Origin: Thermogemmatispora aurantia
GTDB lineage: Bacteria; Chloroflexota; Ktedonobacteria; Ktedonobacterales; Ktedonobacteraceae
Assembly (NCBI RefSeq): GCF_008974285.1
Contig: NZ_BKZV01000005.1
Span: forward strand, 310,001 to 374,000
Direction of reading: 5' to 3'
Length of the DNA stretch: 64,000 bases
The translations under genes and the position numbers were made by a program. The notes under the pieces are model-generated. The model made no database searches. It saw only the letters and a program-made list of their open reading frames with translations, and was not told the DNA's origin. This document shows positions 45,492 to 55,110 of this stretch, one piece after another (position 1 is the first letter of the stretch; every line of letters begins with the position of its first letter).

Positions 45492-48400
45492 CTAACGGAA
45501 CAGCAGCGTCACGATCTCCCCGGCGCGCAGCTGTCGCCGGATAGGAGGTGTGTCCTGCAGCGATGAGCTATCCTGACTCCCCTGCCATCCAAGCTGCTCG
45601 TGCGGTTCCTCCAGTAAGTTTGCCACAAATGCCTGACTGGCGGCAAGGCCGGGCTGGAAAGTCGCCTCGACCTCGTGGTCGAGCGGATTGTAGACGCGCA
45701 CCACCCAGCCCTGGTCATCGAGCGAGCGTTTAATGGCGCTGACCACCAGCTCGGGGGGCGAGACCTCGACCAGCGAGGTGCTGGCCGGAAGCTGGCCGTC
45801 GTGCTGGCTGGTCACCGTGGCGCGGACGGGCAGATTGAGGGCCTGGGCTTCGCGTACCACCAGGCCATCCTCGGCTTCCCACGTGCCGCGATGGGGCACC
45901 AGCGCGTAGTCGAATTCGTGGCGTCCAGGACACTGAGCCTCCGGTGTATAGTACATAGGGCCGGCGGGACCCTGGCGCGTTGAGAGATCGTCGCGCGAGA
46001 GCCACTCAACGCAGCGCAGCAAGGTCAGGGCCAGCGCCATCTGACCCGGCGCCAGGCCCGGCCCCCCCTGCACAACCTCATATTCCGGCAGGCCGCGGTT
46101 GAGGACCGCCAGGCCAATCTGGCCATCGCTGAGGTCGACGAAGCGCTTCTGCGGGAAGGTATTGACGGGTGTCTCGGCCCACTCGCTGACGTTCTCCGGG
46201 CGAGGAGCTGTCACCGGACGCAGACGCACCTCAAACGTTCCCTCGGCGGCTACCCTTTCTATTGTATAAGGGATCGGGAATAGCACTCGCAGACGATGAT
46301 CGCGTGCATTGTTCTCCACTGTCGTGTGGATATCGATGCGGCGCACCCCGGGGTAGAGCGAGATCTCGCTGGTGATCGGGCAGTCGACGAAGCCCTCGCC
46401 GCGCCTATCGCGGCTATCGCTGCAGGTCGCCGGCAGGCGCCAGATCGAGCTGATACGCAGAGCGGCGCGCACCGGACCAGCGCTCAGCAACTCAATACGG
46501 GGTGGCTGGGCCGGCGTGCTGATCAGCGTATCGTGTGTGGGCGGGCAGTAGGTATACAGGTCACCAACGTCGCCGCCGTCGACAAAGCGATGCAGGCCGC
46601 GGAAGACAGCGCCCGTCTCCTTGTCGGTCACTGTCAGCGTACCAAGCTCGCCATCCACCTCGACGCGATAAAACTCATTCTCGATCGACTGGGGAGAGCA
46701 GTGCAGCGTGGCATGCTCCAGCGGCGGAACCTGGTCGGGCTGGACCGCCGGATAGAGCCAGTAGGTTTTCGCCCCGTAAGGCGGCAGCTCGCTGGCCAGG
46801 AACTCGACCTTCTGCTGTTCCAGCTCAAAGACCTCGAACTCCAGCGCCTTGATCTCTTCGCGCTGAAGCAGCTGCAGCACCTCCTGCTCGCTGGCGAGCA
46901 AGCGCTCACGGTCGCCTTTGAGCAGATTGGAGGGCGCAAGGGCGATTTCGATGCGGCGCAGGTCAGGAGTAGCGGCAGGCAGCACGCGCAGATCAACGAT
47001 CTCATCGGGGTCGTCGGGGATGCCCATCGCAATCCTGATAGTATCATGGGTCAGCGCCAGGAACTGGCCAGGGCGGTCAAAGGTGCCCACAGCTTGCATC
47101 CGGGCCAGCGCCTGACGTTGAATCGTCTGGCTGCCGATGCGCCGACGATGCTCGCCCAGCACCCGGAAAGGCAAAGCCCGCCCGTGCTCATCAACGAGGA
47201 CTGCGCGCTGCAACGACTCAGCGATATGGATCTCGACGGAGGCCGCCGCATTGCGTGGCCCGGGCCCCATATTAAAGACCACGATCGGGAAAGACGTCTG
47301 CCCGTGACCAGCCAGCGGCTGCGGCGGCAGCGTCCGCATGCTCTCAGTGACCCGCTGCAAGGCCCGGCTAACCAGGGCCTCACCGATCTGCTGACACTGC
47401 GCAAAGCGAACACTATTCTCGCGATGGACCTGATCGATGCTGCAGCCACAGATGCTATCGTGCGGCTGGTTCTGCAGCAGGTATTTCCAGGCCAGGTTCA
47501 CCAGACCACGCGGGTAGTCATCGCCGAGCTTCCAGGCCCAGAGCGTCAGTGGCTCAACCCAGTGCTGCAGCAGATGCTCCTGCGCGGTGTTCTGCTGCTT
47601 GATCCACATACGTGTCGAAAGGACAGCAGGGAGCAGATGAGCATAGCGGCTGCTGCGCAGCTCACCCTGGAGGAGGCGAAGCTGGCGCTGCTGCTGCTCG
47701 ATGCGCCGACGCACCTGCTCGATGTACTGGGGAATCGTCCCAATCTGAATATGAATACCTTCATACTGATGATGATTGCTGTGAGCCGAGCGCGAGGCGT
47801 TCCCCAGGAGCTTGTTGGCTGCCTCAATGGTTGCCGGCAGGCCCTGCTGCGGCTCCAAATGGTCGGAGCCATTCATCAAGAGCAGCGTGTCCGTCGTGGT
47901 CGGGGTACGGTCGAGTAGCTGCGAGACCACCATCTCCAGCCGCGTGATGAAGGCATCAGGAGTCAGGGGCATCAGGCGCGCATTGCCGTAGCCTTCGGGC
48001 AGGTAGATCACCAGAACCCTGGTGCCATCTGGCGCCTCCCAGTAGAATTCACTTTCTCTGACCTCATCGCCCACACCTCGCCAGAGAACCGCGCTGTCAA
48101 TACCGAAGCCCTGCAGAATCTGTGGCATCTGGGCAATATGACCGAAGCAATCAGGCAAGTAGCCAACGCGCATAGGCTCCCCAAAGCGCGCAGCTTGCTT
48201 AAGACCCGTCTGCAGATTGCGAATCAGCGACTCGCCACTGACCAGAAACTCATCGGGCTGGAGATACCAGGGACCGATGAGAATGCGCCCCTCGGCAATG
48301 TATTGCTTGAGACGCTCCTCCTGCTCCGGTCGCACTTCCAGGTAGTCTTCAAGCACGATTGTTTGCCCATCGAGCATGAAGTGCTTGAATGCTGCGTCAT

Positions 48401-48527
48401 GTTCCATGATATTCAGCAGTTTGTCTATGGTTTGCACCAGTCGGATGCGAAACTGCTGGAAGGTCAGATACCACTCGCGGTCCCAATGGGTATGTGGCAC
48501 CAGAATGATGCTGAGTTGCCCACTCAT
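45492..48527 (-). CDS. Alpha-mannosidase, GH38 family
   Basis: A 1011-residue glycoside hydrolase that removes alpha-mannose residues, zinc-dependent. The N-terminal catalytic domain opens with VPHTHWDREWYLTFQQFR (zinc ligands His and Asp), contains LMLDGQT-type and GPWYLQPDEFLVSGE motifs, and the nucleophile Asp in VGYLPDCFGHIAQMPQI. A helical bundle and long beta-sandwich C-terminal half follow, as is normal. There is no signal peptide, so it is cytoplasmic and probably trims imported mannosides. The ATG at 48527 has AAGGG upstream. No sugar transporter is adjacent. Confidence 0.93.
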   Translation of the reverse strand: MSGQLSIILVPHTHWDREWYLTFQQFRIRLVQTIDKLLNIMEHDAAFKHFMLDGQTIVLEDYLEVRPEQEERLKQYIAEGRILIGPWYLQPDEFLVSGESLIRNLQTGLKQAARFGEPMRVGYLPDCFGHIAQMPQILQGFGIDSAVLWRGVGDEVRESEFYWEAPDGTRVLVIYLPEGYGNARLMPLTPDAFITRLEMVVSQLLDRTPTTTDTLLLMNGSDHLEPQQGLPATIEAANKLLGNASRSAHSNHHQYEGIHIQIGTIPQYIEQVRRRIEQQQRQLRLLQGELRSSRYAHLLPAVLSTRMWIKQQNTAQEHLLQHWVEPLTLWAWKLGDDYPRGLVNLAWKYLLQNQPHDSICGCSIDQVHRENSVRFAQCQQIGEALVSRALQRVTESMRTLPPQPLAGHGQTSFPIVVFNMGPGPRNAAASVEIHIAESLQRAVLVDEHGRALPFRVLGEHRRRIGSQTIQRQALARMQAVGTFDRPGQFLALTHDTIRIAMGIPDDPDEIVDLRVLPAATPDLRRIEIALAPSNLLKGDRERLLASEQEVLQLLQREEIKALEFEVFELEQQKVEFLASELPPYGAKTYWLYPAVQPDQVPPLEHATLHCSPQSIENEFYRVEVDGELGTLTVTDKETGAVFRGLHRFVDGGDVGDLYTYCPPTHDTLISTPAQPPRIELLSAGPVRAALRISSIWRLPATCSDSRDRRGEGFVDCPITSEISLYPGVRRIDIHTTVENNARDHRLRVLFPIPYTIERVAAEGTFEVRLRPVTAPRPENVSEWAETPVNTFPQKRFVDLSDGQIGLAVLNRGLPEYEVVQGGPGLAPGQMALALTLLRCVEWLSRDDLSTRQGPAGPMYYTPEAQCPGRHEFDYALVPHRGTWEAEDGLVVREAQALNLPVRATVTSQHDGQLPASTSLVEVSPPELVVSAIKRSLDDQGWVVRVYNPLDHEVEATFQPGLAASQAFVANLLEEPHEQLGWQGSQDSSSLQDTPPIRRQLRAGEIVTLLFR

Positions 48528-48803
48528 ACGTTTTCCCTTGTTATGTTTCCATCTTTTATCGATTTATTGCTGTGCATTTACCACCTGCACGGCCTGGTGG
48601 GGAGCCTGCTAGCAGACGGCGATTACCGATGCAGGTACAATAAATGTTGAAAGATATTATACTCGCTGTCTACCCGGATGGCAATAAATGCCCCTCGAAG
48701 TAAGACTCTTAGTTAGTCAAAATGGCCCCCTTGCATTGAAGCTTGCTCCCATATATAATCTTCGCGCTAACACCTACCATTCAAAATCGAGGAACTGCGA
48801 CCT

Positions 48804-49658
48804 GTGGTCACCAGCCTACACGTTGTCTTATCACACGTCCAGGTTGCCCCTCTTTTGCAGGCTCGTCGGGAGGGGAGGCGGCAGTGGGAGCTCTCGCCGG
48901 ACCTGGGCCTCTCCCAAGTGACGGTTGCCCTCACCGAAGAGGGGGTGCTTTTCCCTTCGGGCGAACTGTTGCGTTGGGATGATGTTGAGCGCATCGCATC
49001 TGCTCTCAATAGCTGTTTTCTGCTGGAGCATGGTTCCGTGCGGGCCATCCAGACCTTCTCGTCGGTGACCAATCGCCCCTGTAGTCTCTATCCGACGCAG
49101 GGGGCGCCCAGCCTGCTGATCGCTGGCTTTGTCATGCACCGTGTCAAGGAGGTCGATCCGCTGGAGGACACGCGCCTCAAGATGCGCACGCTGGCGCCCA
49201 TCGGCGGGCGCGTGCTGGACACAGCCACTGGCCTGGGTTATACCGCCATCGAAGCGGCCCGCCATGCTGACGAAGTGATTACCATCGAGCTTGATCCTGC
49301 GGTTCAGGAGGTGGCTCGCTTTAATCCCTGGTCACAGGATCTCTTCCATCATCCGAAGATCCGCCGCATGCTTGGCGATGCCAGCGAGCTGGTGCCGACC
49401 TTCCCCGATCAGTATTTTTCGCGAATTATCCATGATCCGCCGGCCTTCGATCTGGCTGGCGAACTCTACTCGGGTGCCTTTTATCGCGAGCTGTATCGGG
49501 TGCTCCGCGGAGGGGGGCGCCTCTTCCACTATGTTGGCGACCTGCAGAGCCGTGCGGGTAGCAGCACCTTACGGGGAGTGACCCGCCGTTTGCAGGAAGC
49601 TGGCTTTGCGCGGGTGTTGCCGCGTCAGGAGGCGTTTGGCGTGGTGGCCTATAAGTAA
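48804..49658 (+). CDS. Archaeal-type SAM-dependent methyltransferase (COG2521-like)
   Basis: A 284-residue protein whose C-terminal two thirds match the COG2521 group, described mainly from archaea: [20 protein letters not shown], then [20 protein letters not shown] (SAM-binding motif I), [40 protein letters not shown] and [13 protein letters not shown]. The substrate is unknown; the DPP motif resembles the N/D-PP-Y/F of enzymes acting on nucleic acids or amines. The N-terminal 100 residues form a less conserved domain ([20 protein letters not shown]). The GTG at 48804 has GAGG eleven bases upstream. It is divergent from the mannosidase gene and ends 15 bases from the convergent aminotransferase. 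Confidence 0.8.
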   Translation: MVTSLHVVLSHVQVAPLLQARREGRRQWELSPDLGLSQVTVALTEEGVLFPSGELLRWDDVERIASALNSCFLLEHGSVRAIQTFSSVTNRPCSLYPTQGAPSLLIAGFVMHRVKEVDPLEDTRLKMRTLAPIGGRVLDTATGLGYTAIEAARHADEVITIELDPAVQEVARFNPWSQDLFHHPKIRRMLGDASELVPTFPDQYFSRIIHDPPAFDLAGELYSGAFYRELYRVLRGGGRLFHYVGDLQSRAGSSTLRGVTRRLQEAGFARVLPRQEAFGVVAYK

Positions 49659-49673
49659 GGCTGAGGAGGCAGG

Positions 49674-51005
49674 CTACCCACCGGACCCCAATGCGCTCTG
49701 ATTCTCTCTTGCTGAGTGTTGTCCCAACTCCTCGCTGTGCTCGCGCGCCTCGCCGACTCCTGGCGCGTGCTCCTCCTCCTCGCACAGCTCACAGATGGTG
49801 CTGAGGCCCTGCTCGATGGTCTCCTCCTCTGCTCCCAGTGAGACGCGTACGTGGTTCACGGTCCTGGTGCCGAAGAGGCCTCCTGGCACGACCAGCACGT
49901 TCCGGCGGCGGAGCAGTTCCAGGGCGAAGGCGCTGGACTGCGCGCTGTCGCGGCTGTTGCTGTGCTGCCTGCCGTTTCCCTTGCTGGCGATATTGACCAG
50001 GATATAGAAGGCGCCATGTGGCGTGTATTCGTAGCGCCCGTAGCGCTTGAGCAGAGCAACCGCGCGATCGCGGCGCTGGCGGTAGGCGGAGCGCATCTGA
50101 GCGACGCAGTCCTGTGGTCCACTCAAGGCTGCTGCCGCGGCGCGCTGGGTTGCCAGCGGCAGGCTGGTATAGCTGGCGTCAAGCACCTGACTGAGGCTGC
50201 GCATGAGAGTCTGGCTCGCGACCAGATAGCCGATGCGCCAGCCAGTCATGGCATATGTTTTTGAAAAGCTATAGACGCCGATGAATATTTCCCGCTCGCG
50301 CTCCGCTGGTGTCAGCAGCGTAGCGGGGCTGACATGCTCTCCTTCAAAAACAAGCTCATCGTAGCATTCATCTGAGAGCAGCAACAATCGATGACGCCGG
50401 GCGAAGTCCAGGAGAGCGGCCACTACTTCCCGGGGGAAGACGGCCCCGGTGGGGTTGCCAGGGCTGTTGACAATCAGCAGGCGCGTGCGTGCGCTGACTC
50501 GGCGCTCCAGCTCGGGCAAGTCCGGTAGCCAGCCGCTTGCCGGATCAAGTGGGTAGGGCACGGGCCTGGCGCCTGTAATGGCCAGCTGGCGATAGTAGTG
50601 GGGCCAGCCGGGATTGGGCAGCAGTACCTCGTCACCCTCGCCTACGGTCGCCAGTAAGGCTAACTGGACCGCCCCCGTTCCGCCGACGGTCACTCCGATA
50701 TTGGCCGGTGAGACCTCGTAGCCATTGACGCGCCTGATCTTCTCCGCCAGTAGCTCGCGCAGCCACGGCCAACCGCAGGATGGCCCGTAAGTTTGGGCTT
50801 CTTCCTGCAGGGAGGCGAGGGCGGCTGCGATGATGTGCGGCGGAGTGCGGAAGCTCGGCTCGCCGATCTCTAGGCGGAGCAGTGCCTGACCTGCCCGCTC
50901 TTGTTCCTCAGCGACCTGGCGTAGCTCGGCGAGGGGATTAGGCGGCAGGCGCTGCCAAAGGCGCTGGCCTGGCTCCTCTCTTCCCTCTGAGATCCCTTGT
51001 TGCAT
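49674..51005 (-). CDS. PLP-dependent aminotransferase, class I/II
   Basis: A 443-residue fold-type I aminotransferase, aspartate-aminotransferase-like. Motifs: RLEIGEPSFRTPPHI, YGPSCGWPWLRELLAEKI, IVNSPGNPTGAVFPRE, SDECYDELVFEGEH, and the PLP lysine in SFSKTYAMTGWRIGY. Near the C-terminus a polar insert (SKGNGRQHSNSRDSAQSS) interrupts the usual loop, and NHVRVSLGA supplies the substrate-carboxylate Arg. The last 35 residues are Glu/Ser-rich and not conserved. The amino acid used cannot be told. The next gene downstream in the same direction is 172 bases upstream (CoA transferase), so an operon is possible but not certain. Confidence 0.9.
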   Translation of the reverse strand: MQQGISEGREEPGQRLWQRLPPNPLAELRQVAEEQERAGQALLRLEIGEPSFRTPPHIIAAALASLQEEAQTYGPSCGWPWLRELLAEKIRRVNGYEVSPANIGVTVGGTGAVQLALLATVGEGDEVLLPNPGWPHYYRQLAITGARPVPYPLDPASGWLPDLPELERRVSARTRLLIVNSPGNPTGAVFPREVVAALLDFARRHRLLLLSDECYDELVFEGEHVSPATLLTPAEREREIFIGVYSFSKTYAMTGWRIGYLVASQTLMRSLSQVLDASYTSLPLATQRAAAAALSGPQDCVAQMRSAYRQRRDRAVALLKRYGRYEYTPHGAFYILVNIASKGNGRQHSNSRDSAQSSAFALELLRRRNVLVVPGGLFGTRTVNHVRVSLGAEEETIEQGLSTICELCEEEEHAPGVGEAREHSEELGQHSARENQSALGSGG

Positions 51006-51177
51006 ATCTACTGTTCTCTGACTCCCTTATTGTATCACATGGACCGGGCTGTCTGTCCACTGCCTGCCTGCTTGCCTGTCTGGTAGCTTACTCACTGCCG
51101 CCCGCCTCGGTCTCTCTCCTGGCTGCTCATTGCCTCCTTCGGGGGAACCAGGGTCTGGGAGTGCTAGCTGTTGATCC

Positions 51178-52359
51178 TCAGATGATACCCCGTGCGCGGA
51201 AGGCAGCGATCTCTTCCTGGCTGTAGCCCAGTTCGCTCAGGATTGCGGCGCTGTGCTCACCCAGTTGTGGGGGCTGGTAGCGCTCTTCCGGGGACGTGTC
51301 GGAGAGACGCGGGAAGGGGCGCAGGGTGCCGAGCGTTTCACCGGCGATTGCGCTCAAGTGGGCGACGCCGCGAGCCTGTGCGTGGGGGTCACTGAGCGCC
51401 TCTTCTAGGGAGTAGACCGGCCCGACGCAGGCGTCGAGATCGGCCAGCTCAGCCAGCCACTCATCGCGCGTCCTGGTTTTGAATATGCTTTGTAGAATGG
51501 CGATCGCCTGTTTGCGCTCCTCGGGTCCGACAGGAGTATGGAAAGGCAGTAGCTCCAGATGGCCGATGCGAGTGCAGAAGGCGTGCCAGAATTTCGGTTC
51601 GAGGGCGGCCAGGGTAATATAGCCACCATCTCTTGTCTCATAAATATTGTAGCAGGGCAGGCCACCGTCGAGGGGAGAGTGTCCCGGTTGGGGGGCCTGA
51701 CCCGTTGTCAGATAGCTGCTCATGGCCAGGGGCAGCAGCGCCATTGCTCCCTCTGTCATGGAGACATCGATCAGGCGTCCCTGGCCGGTCTGGCTGCGCC
51801 CGATGAGGGCTGTGAGGATGCCGATCACCGCCATCAGGCCACCGCCGGCCAGATCAGCCAGCTGGGTCGGGGGCATGACCGGCCTTCCCTGCTGATCGCG
51901 GTTGTAGTGCAGCAGCCCGGCATAGCCAAGATAATTCAGATCGTGGCCAGCGCGCTGGCTATAGGGGCCGTCCTGGCCGTAGCCGCTAATGGCGCAGTAG
52001 ATCAGCTCGGGGCGGATCTCGCGTAGCTGCTCGTAGCCCAGGCCCAGACGCGCCATAACGCCGGGACGGAAGCTCTCCAGCAGGACATCGGCGCTGCGTA
52101 CCAGGCGCAGGAAAATAGACCGGCCCTCCTCGGATTTGAGATTAAGTGTCAGGCTGCGCTTGTTGCGATTGACCGCTAGAAAGGCCAGGCCCATACCGCT
52201 GGGACCGTAGGGGGGCATGTGCCGTCCATAGTCGCCGCTGCCTGGCTCTTCGACCTTGATGACATCGGCCCCAAAGTCGGCCAACAATTGCGAGGCGTAG
52301 CCTCCAGGCAAGAGACGGGAGAGGTCAAGTACACGGATGCCGCTCAGAGGCTGGGTCAT
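51178..52359 (-). CDS. CoA transferase, family III (CaiB/BaiF)
   Basis: A 393-residue formyl-CoA-transferase-type protein that moves CoA between carboxylic acids. Motifs: GIRVLDLSRLLPGGYASQLL, DVIKVEEPGSGDYGR, NRNKRSLTLNLKSEEG, VLLESFRPGVMARLG, and the catalytic Asp in QLADLAGGGLMAVIGILTAL. CTRIGHLELL and a C-terminal dimerisation arm are as expected. The acids used are unknown. The start ATG at 52359 opens MTQPLSGIRVLDLSRLLPGG, standard for the family. It is divergent from the isoaspartyl peptidase gene. Confidence 0.92.
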   Translation of the reverse strand: MTQPLSGIRVLDLSRLLPGGYASQLLADFGADVIKVEEPGSGDYGRHMPPYGPSGMGLAFLAVNRNKRSLTLNLKSEEGRSIFLRLVRSADVLLESFRPGVMARLGLGYEQLREIRPELIYCAISGYGQDGPYSQRAGHDLNYLGYAGLLHYNRDQQGRPVMPPTQLADLAGGGLMAVIGILTALIGRSQTGQGRLIDVSMTEGAMALLPLAMSSYLTTGQAPQPGHSPLDGGLPCYNIYETRDGGYITLAALEPKFWHAFCTRIGHLELLPFHTPVGPEERKQAIAILQSIFKTRTRDEWLAELADLDACVGPVYSLEEALSDPHAQARGVAHLSAIAGETLGTLRPFPRLSDTSPEERYQPPQLGEHSAAILSELGYSQEEIAAFRARGII

Positions 52360-52589
52360 GCCTGCTCTCCTTACTGCAGTGTGGGAACTCCTGGTCCGTC
52401 CAGGTTGCTTGACAAACGCTGTCTGTCCTGTCGGCTGGGAACGATTGATGAGCGACAGTGTTCGCTATGTTATAGCAGGATTAGTCAGTGCTGTCAATCC
52501 TCTACCTCTTCCTTTGTCGGTGGCTGTCTGGCTAGCCGTGACATACATAGCCCCTGCGGCCTGGGGATGCGAAGCTGAAGGGCGCTGCG

Positions 52590-52598
52590 TGATACAAT
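52590..52598 (+). promoter_or_regulatory. Extended -10 promoter of the isoaspartyl peptidase gene
   Basis: TGATACAAT, an extended -10 element with one mismatch to TATAAT, 47 bases before the ATG. No clear -35. Confidence 0.45.
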
Positions 52599-52644
52599 GC
52601 ACTCAGAGCCATGAATCTGTTGGAAATGAGGAGCACAGGAGTAG

Positions 52645-53652
52645 ATGCCTATCGCCATTGTTGTTCATGGAGGAGCCGGCTCGATCCCCGAGGAGCGGGC
52701 AGCGCTCGCCCAAGCCGGCTGCCAGGAAGCAGCAGAGCTGGGATGGCGCATTCTGAAGCAAGGAGGCTCGGCTCTCGATGCGGTTGAGGCGGCAGTGCGT
52801 GCCCTGGAAGATAATCCGGTCTACAATGCTGGCACGGGAGCCACCCTGACGCAAGATGGCCGGATTGAGCTAGATGCGGGCATCATGGAAGGGCGCACCC
52901 TGCAGGTGGGAGCTGTAGCTGCTGTTGAAGGCGTCAAGAATCCGATCACGCTGGCGCGGCGTGTGCTGGAGAGTCCGCATGTTCTGCTTGTTGGGCATGG
53001 AGCCCAGCAGTTTGCGCTGGAACAGGGAATTCCGCTCTGCCGTACTGAAGAGCTGTTGACTGACTATCAGTATCGCCGCTGGCGCGAGGGGCAACGGGGT
53101 GTCGCGAGCCAGGCGGCTGAAGATGACGAGGATGAGCCGCCTTTCTACCGTTTGGAAGTAGCCACAACGATGTTTGCCTCAGACGAGGGGGAGCCTCCCT
53201 ATTATCGCCTCCAGGTCGGCGCGACCAGCATCCACGTAGACGAAGAGCGACATGGAACGGTGGGAGCGGTGGCTCTCGATGAGTCAGGGCTGTTGGCTGC
53301 GGCCACCTCTACGGGTGGCATCTTTCAAAAGTATCCCGGGCGCGTCGGTGATACCCCCCTCGTCGGCTGCGGCTTCTACGCCGATGAGCATGCGGCGGTC
53401 TCCTGCACCGGTCAGGGTGAAGACTTCGTACGCCTGTTGCTGGCGCGGCGCGCTGCCGACTTTGTCGCCCTGGGGGCCAGCGCCGAGGCTGCAGCTCAGG
53501 CGGCCATCTCTGTCTTGAGTGCCAAAGCCAGCGGTAAAGGGGGCTTAATCATTGTCGATGCGGCGGGACAGGTTGGGCTGGCCCACAACAGTCCGCAGAT
53601 GGCCTATGCCTATCGCTGTTCTGGGATGGATCAACCAGTTTGTGGGGTTTAA
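52645..53652 (+). CDS. Isoaspartyl peptidase / L-asparaginase (Ntn hydrolase, type III)
   Basis: A 335-residue self-cleaving enzyme that hydrolyses isoaspartyl dipeptides and asparagine. The alpha part opens VVHGGAGSIPEERAA and has LDAVEAAVRALEDNPVYNAG, then LDAGIMEGRTLQVGAVAAVE. The nucleophile is Thr205 in RHGTVGAVALD; after autocleavage between Gly204 and Thr205 it becomes the N-terminus of the beta part. STGG and FYADEHAAVSCTGQGED follow. The linker before the cleavage site contains two diverged 19-residue repeats, EPPFYRLEVATT... (164-182) and EPPYYRLQVGAT... (183-201), a longer linker than usual. The ATG has AGGAG upstream. Confidence 0.93.
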   Translation: MPIAIVVHGGAGSIPEERAALAQAGCQEAAELGWRILKQGGSALDAVEAAVRALEDNPVYNAGTGATLTQDGRIELDAGIMEGRTLQVGAVAAVEGVKNPITLARRVLESPHVLLVGHGAQQFALEQGIPLCRTEELLTDYQYRRWREGQRGVASQAAEDDEDEPPFYRLEVATTMFASDEGEPPYYRLQVGATSIHVDEERHGTVGAVALDESGLLAAATSTGGIFQKYPGRVGDTPLVGCGFYADEHAAVSCTGQGEDFVRLLLARRAADFVALGASAEAAAQAAISVLSAKASGKGGLIIVDAAGQVGLAHNSPQMAYAYRCSGMDQPVCGV

Positions 53653-53724
53653 GCCAGCAAACAAGTAGGTTAAGAGTAGACGAACGCGCGAAACGTCTCG
53701 CCCTCTCCAGAGCCGGCTGGCCGG

Positions 53725-53748
53725 CCTCGGCTGGCTGACCAGCCGGGG
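53725..53748. terminator. GC-rich hairpin between convergent genes
   Basis: CCTCGGCTGG (53725-53734), loop CTGA, CCAGCCGGGG (53739-53748), with one T-G pair. It lies between convergent genes; no T-run follows, so function is uncertain. Confidence 0.35.
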
Positions 53749-53857
53749 CGAGACCAAAGGGCGGCAGCCTGGGACACCACCTCGCCTTCTCCATACTCTC
53801 CCCGTAATCCTGGCTCGCCCGCTCGCCCCGCCGTCAGGAGCGCTTTCTTGGTCGTCT

Positions 53858-55105
53858 CTAGTGCAGCAGGAGTGTGCTTAAGAAGAAGCCCAGGGCAAAG
53901 AAGCAGGCAAAGATCACCAGACCGCAGACCAGCAGCAGCAAGAAGGGGATCTGTTGTTGTTCCTGGCCTGGTTCCCCCTCTGGCCTGAAGTGGGTTGAAG
54001 GTGGCGTGCCGGTGTAAGGGTAGAGGGGAGCTTGGGGCTGAGCAGGGGTCACCTTCAGCGAGCTGTCGGCGACGGTTGGCGAAGCTGGTGACAGCTCCAG
54101 GGCAGAACCCGGCTGGAGGCCAGCGGAAGGCGTAGGGGAAGCAAAGGAGGAGAGGCGACGCCCACCTTCACCGCCGGGTAGCGACGAGAGGGACTGGCCG
54201 TCAGTTTCCGGCAGCAGCGGAGCGGGAGTGAAGGGGCGGGCGACGGCGCCCTCTTCCACCGCCGGTGCGCCTACCGCGACCGAGGCAGGTACGGCGGTTT
54301 CCAGAGCCTCGCCCAGTGCTTTCAGCTCCATATAGAGAGCTTCGGGTCTATTGATATGCTGAGGATGGTCACGCATGACTGCGCGGGCGACGAGATCGCA
54401 CAGCTCTGGAGGAATGGCGCGCAGGAAGCGCAGGCGCCCATCGGGAGGCGGCTCGACGCTGGTAGCGCCGGCGGGTCGTCCTGCCAGCAACTGATAAAGC
54501 AAGAGGCCGACGGCGCGGGTATCATCGTCGAGGCGGCCCTCACTTGCCTGGCCCCAAGGCAATTCCTGGTCGGAGAGCACGATGCCAGCAGCGCCGACCA
54601 CGCTCCAGGCGTTGAAATAGGCGAGATCGCTGGGAAGGGCGAAATTATTGACGCGCAGAAAGCCCTGCCGATCGCGCAGAATGGCGGAGGGGGTCAGGTC
54701 GCCGTGGCAGACGCGGCGGGTACCGCTGGCAGCATAGACCAGGGCCTGGCAGAGCTGGCTGCCAAGCTCGATCACCTCAAGAGGAGAGAGCTGGCGTTGC
54801 AGAAGGGCGGCGAAATCCTCACCCTCGACGTACTCCTGGACCACATAGAACTGGTCGCCCTCGCCAACGAGATCATAGAGGCCCACAATATGCGGGTGGG
54901 AAAACTGAGCTGTCATGCGCAGGGCGGTGCGATAGACAGACACCTGCGACGGGGGCACCGCCTTGACAGCGACAGGGCGCTGCAGGACCTGGTCCAGGCC
55001 CTGATAGACGGTGCAAAAAGGTCCCTGCTTAATCAAGCGTCGCAGCAGGTAACGCCTGCAAATGACCCGGCCTGTTTCCACAATCGATGCCTCTTTATCA
55101 ATCAA
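53858..55105 (-). CDS. Membrane-anchored Ser/Thr pseudokinase
   Basis: A 415-residue protein with a kinase fold at about 15-270, a Pro/Ser-rich linker and one C-terminal helix (388-412), so the kinase-like domain should be cytoplasmic. The glycine loop is partial (IKQGPFCTVY) and the ATP-anchoring VAVK (Lys48) is kept. Other catalytic points are lost: the HRDLKPxN loop reads CHGDLTPSAIL (Asp136 kept; Lys and Asn replaced), DFG reads NFA (154-156), and no Glu is seen on the C-helix. It is therefore probably inactive and may act as a scaffold or ligand sensor. It ends 5 bases downstream of the ROK gene's stop on the same strand direction (ROK gene upstream-adjacent at 55111). Confidence 0.8.
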   Translation of the reverse strand: MIDKEASIVETGRVICRRYLLRRLIKQGPFCTVYQGLDQVLQRPVAVKAVPPSQVSVYRTALRMTAQFSHPHIVGLYDLVGEGDQFYVVQEYVEGEDFAALLQRQLSPLEVIELGSQLCQALVYAASGTRRVCHGDLTPSAILRDRQGFLRVNNFALPSDLAYFNAWSVVGAAGIVLSDQELPWGQASEGRLDDDTRAVGLLLYQLLAGRPAGATSVEPPPDGRLRFLRAIPPELCDLVARAVMRDHPQHINRPEALYMELKALGEALETAVPASVAVGAPAVEEGAVARPFTPAPLLPETDGQSLSSLPGGEGGRRLSSFASPTPSAGLQPGSALELSPASPTVADSSLKVTPAQPQAPLYPYTGTPPSTHFRPEGEPGQEQQQIPFLLLLVCGLVIFACFFALGFFLSTLLLH

Positions 55106-55110
55106 AGCGA

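Noticed and set aside
46296..47918. 540-codon open frame antisense to the alpha-mannosidase gene
   Set aside because: A by-product of GC-rich codon use on the other strand; the mannosidase motifs are unambiguous.
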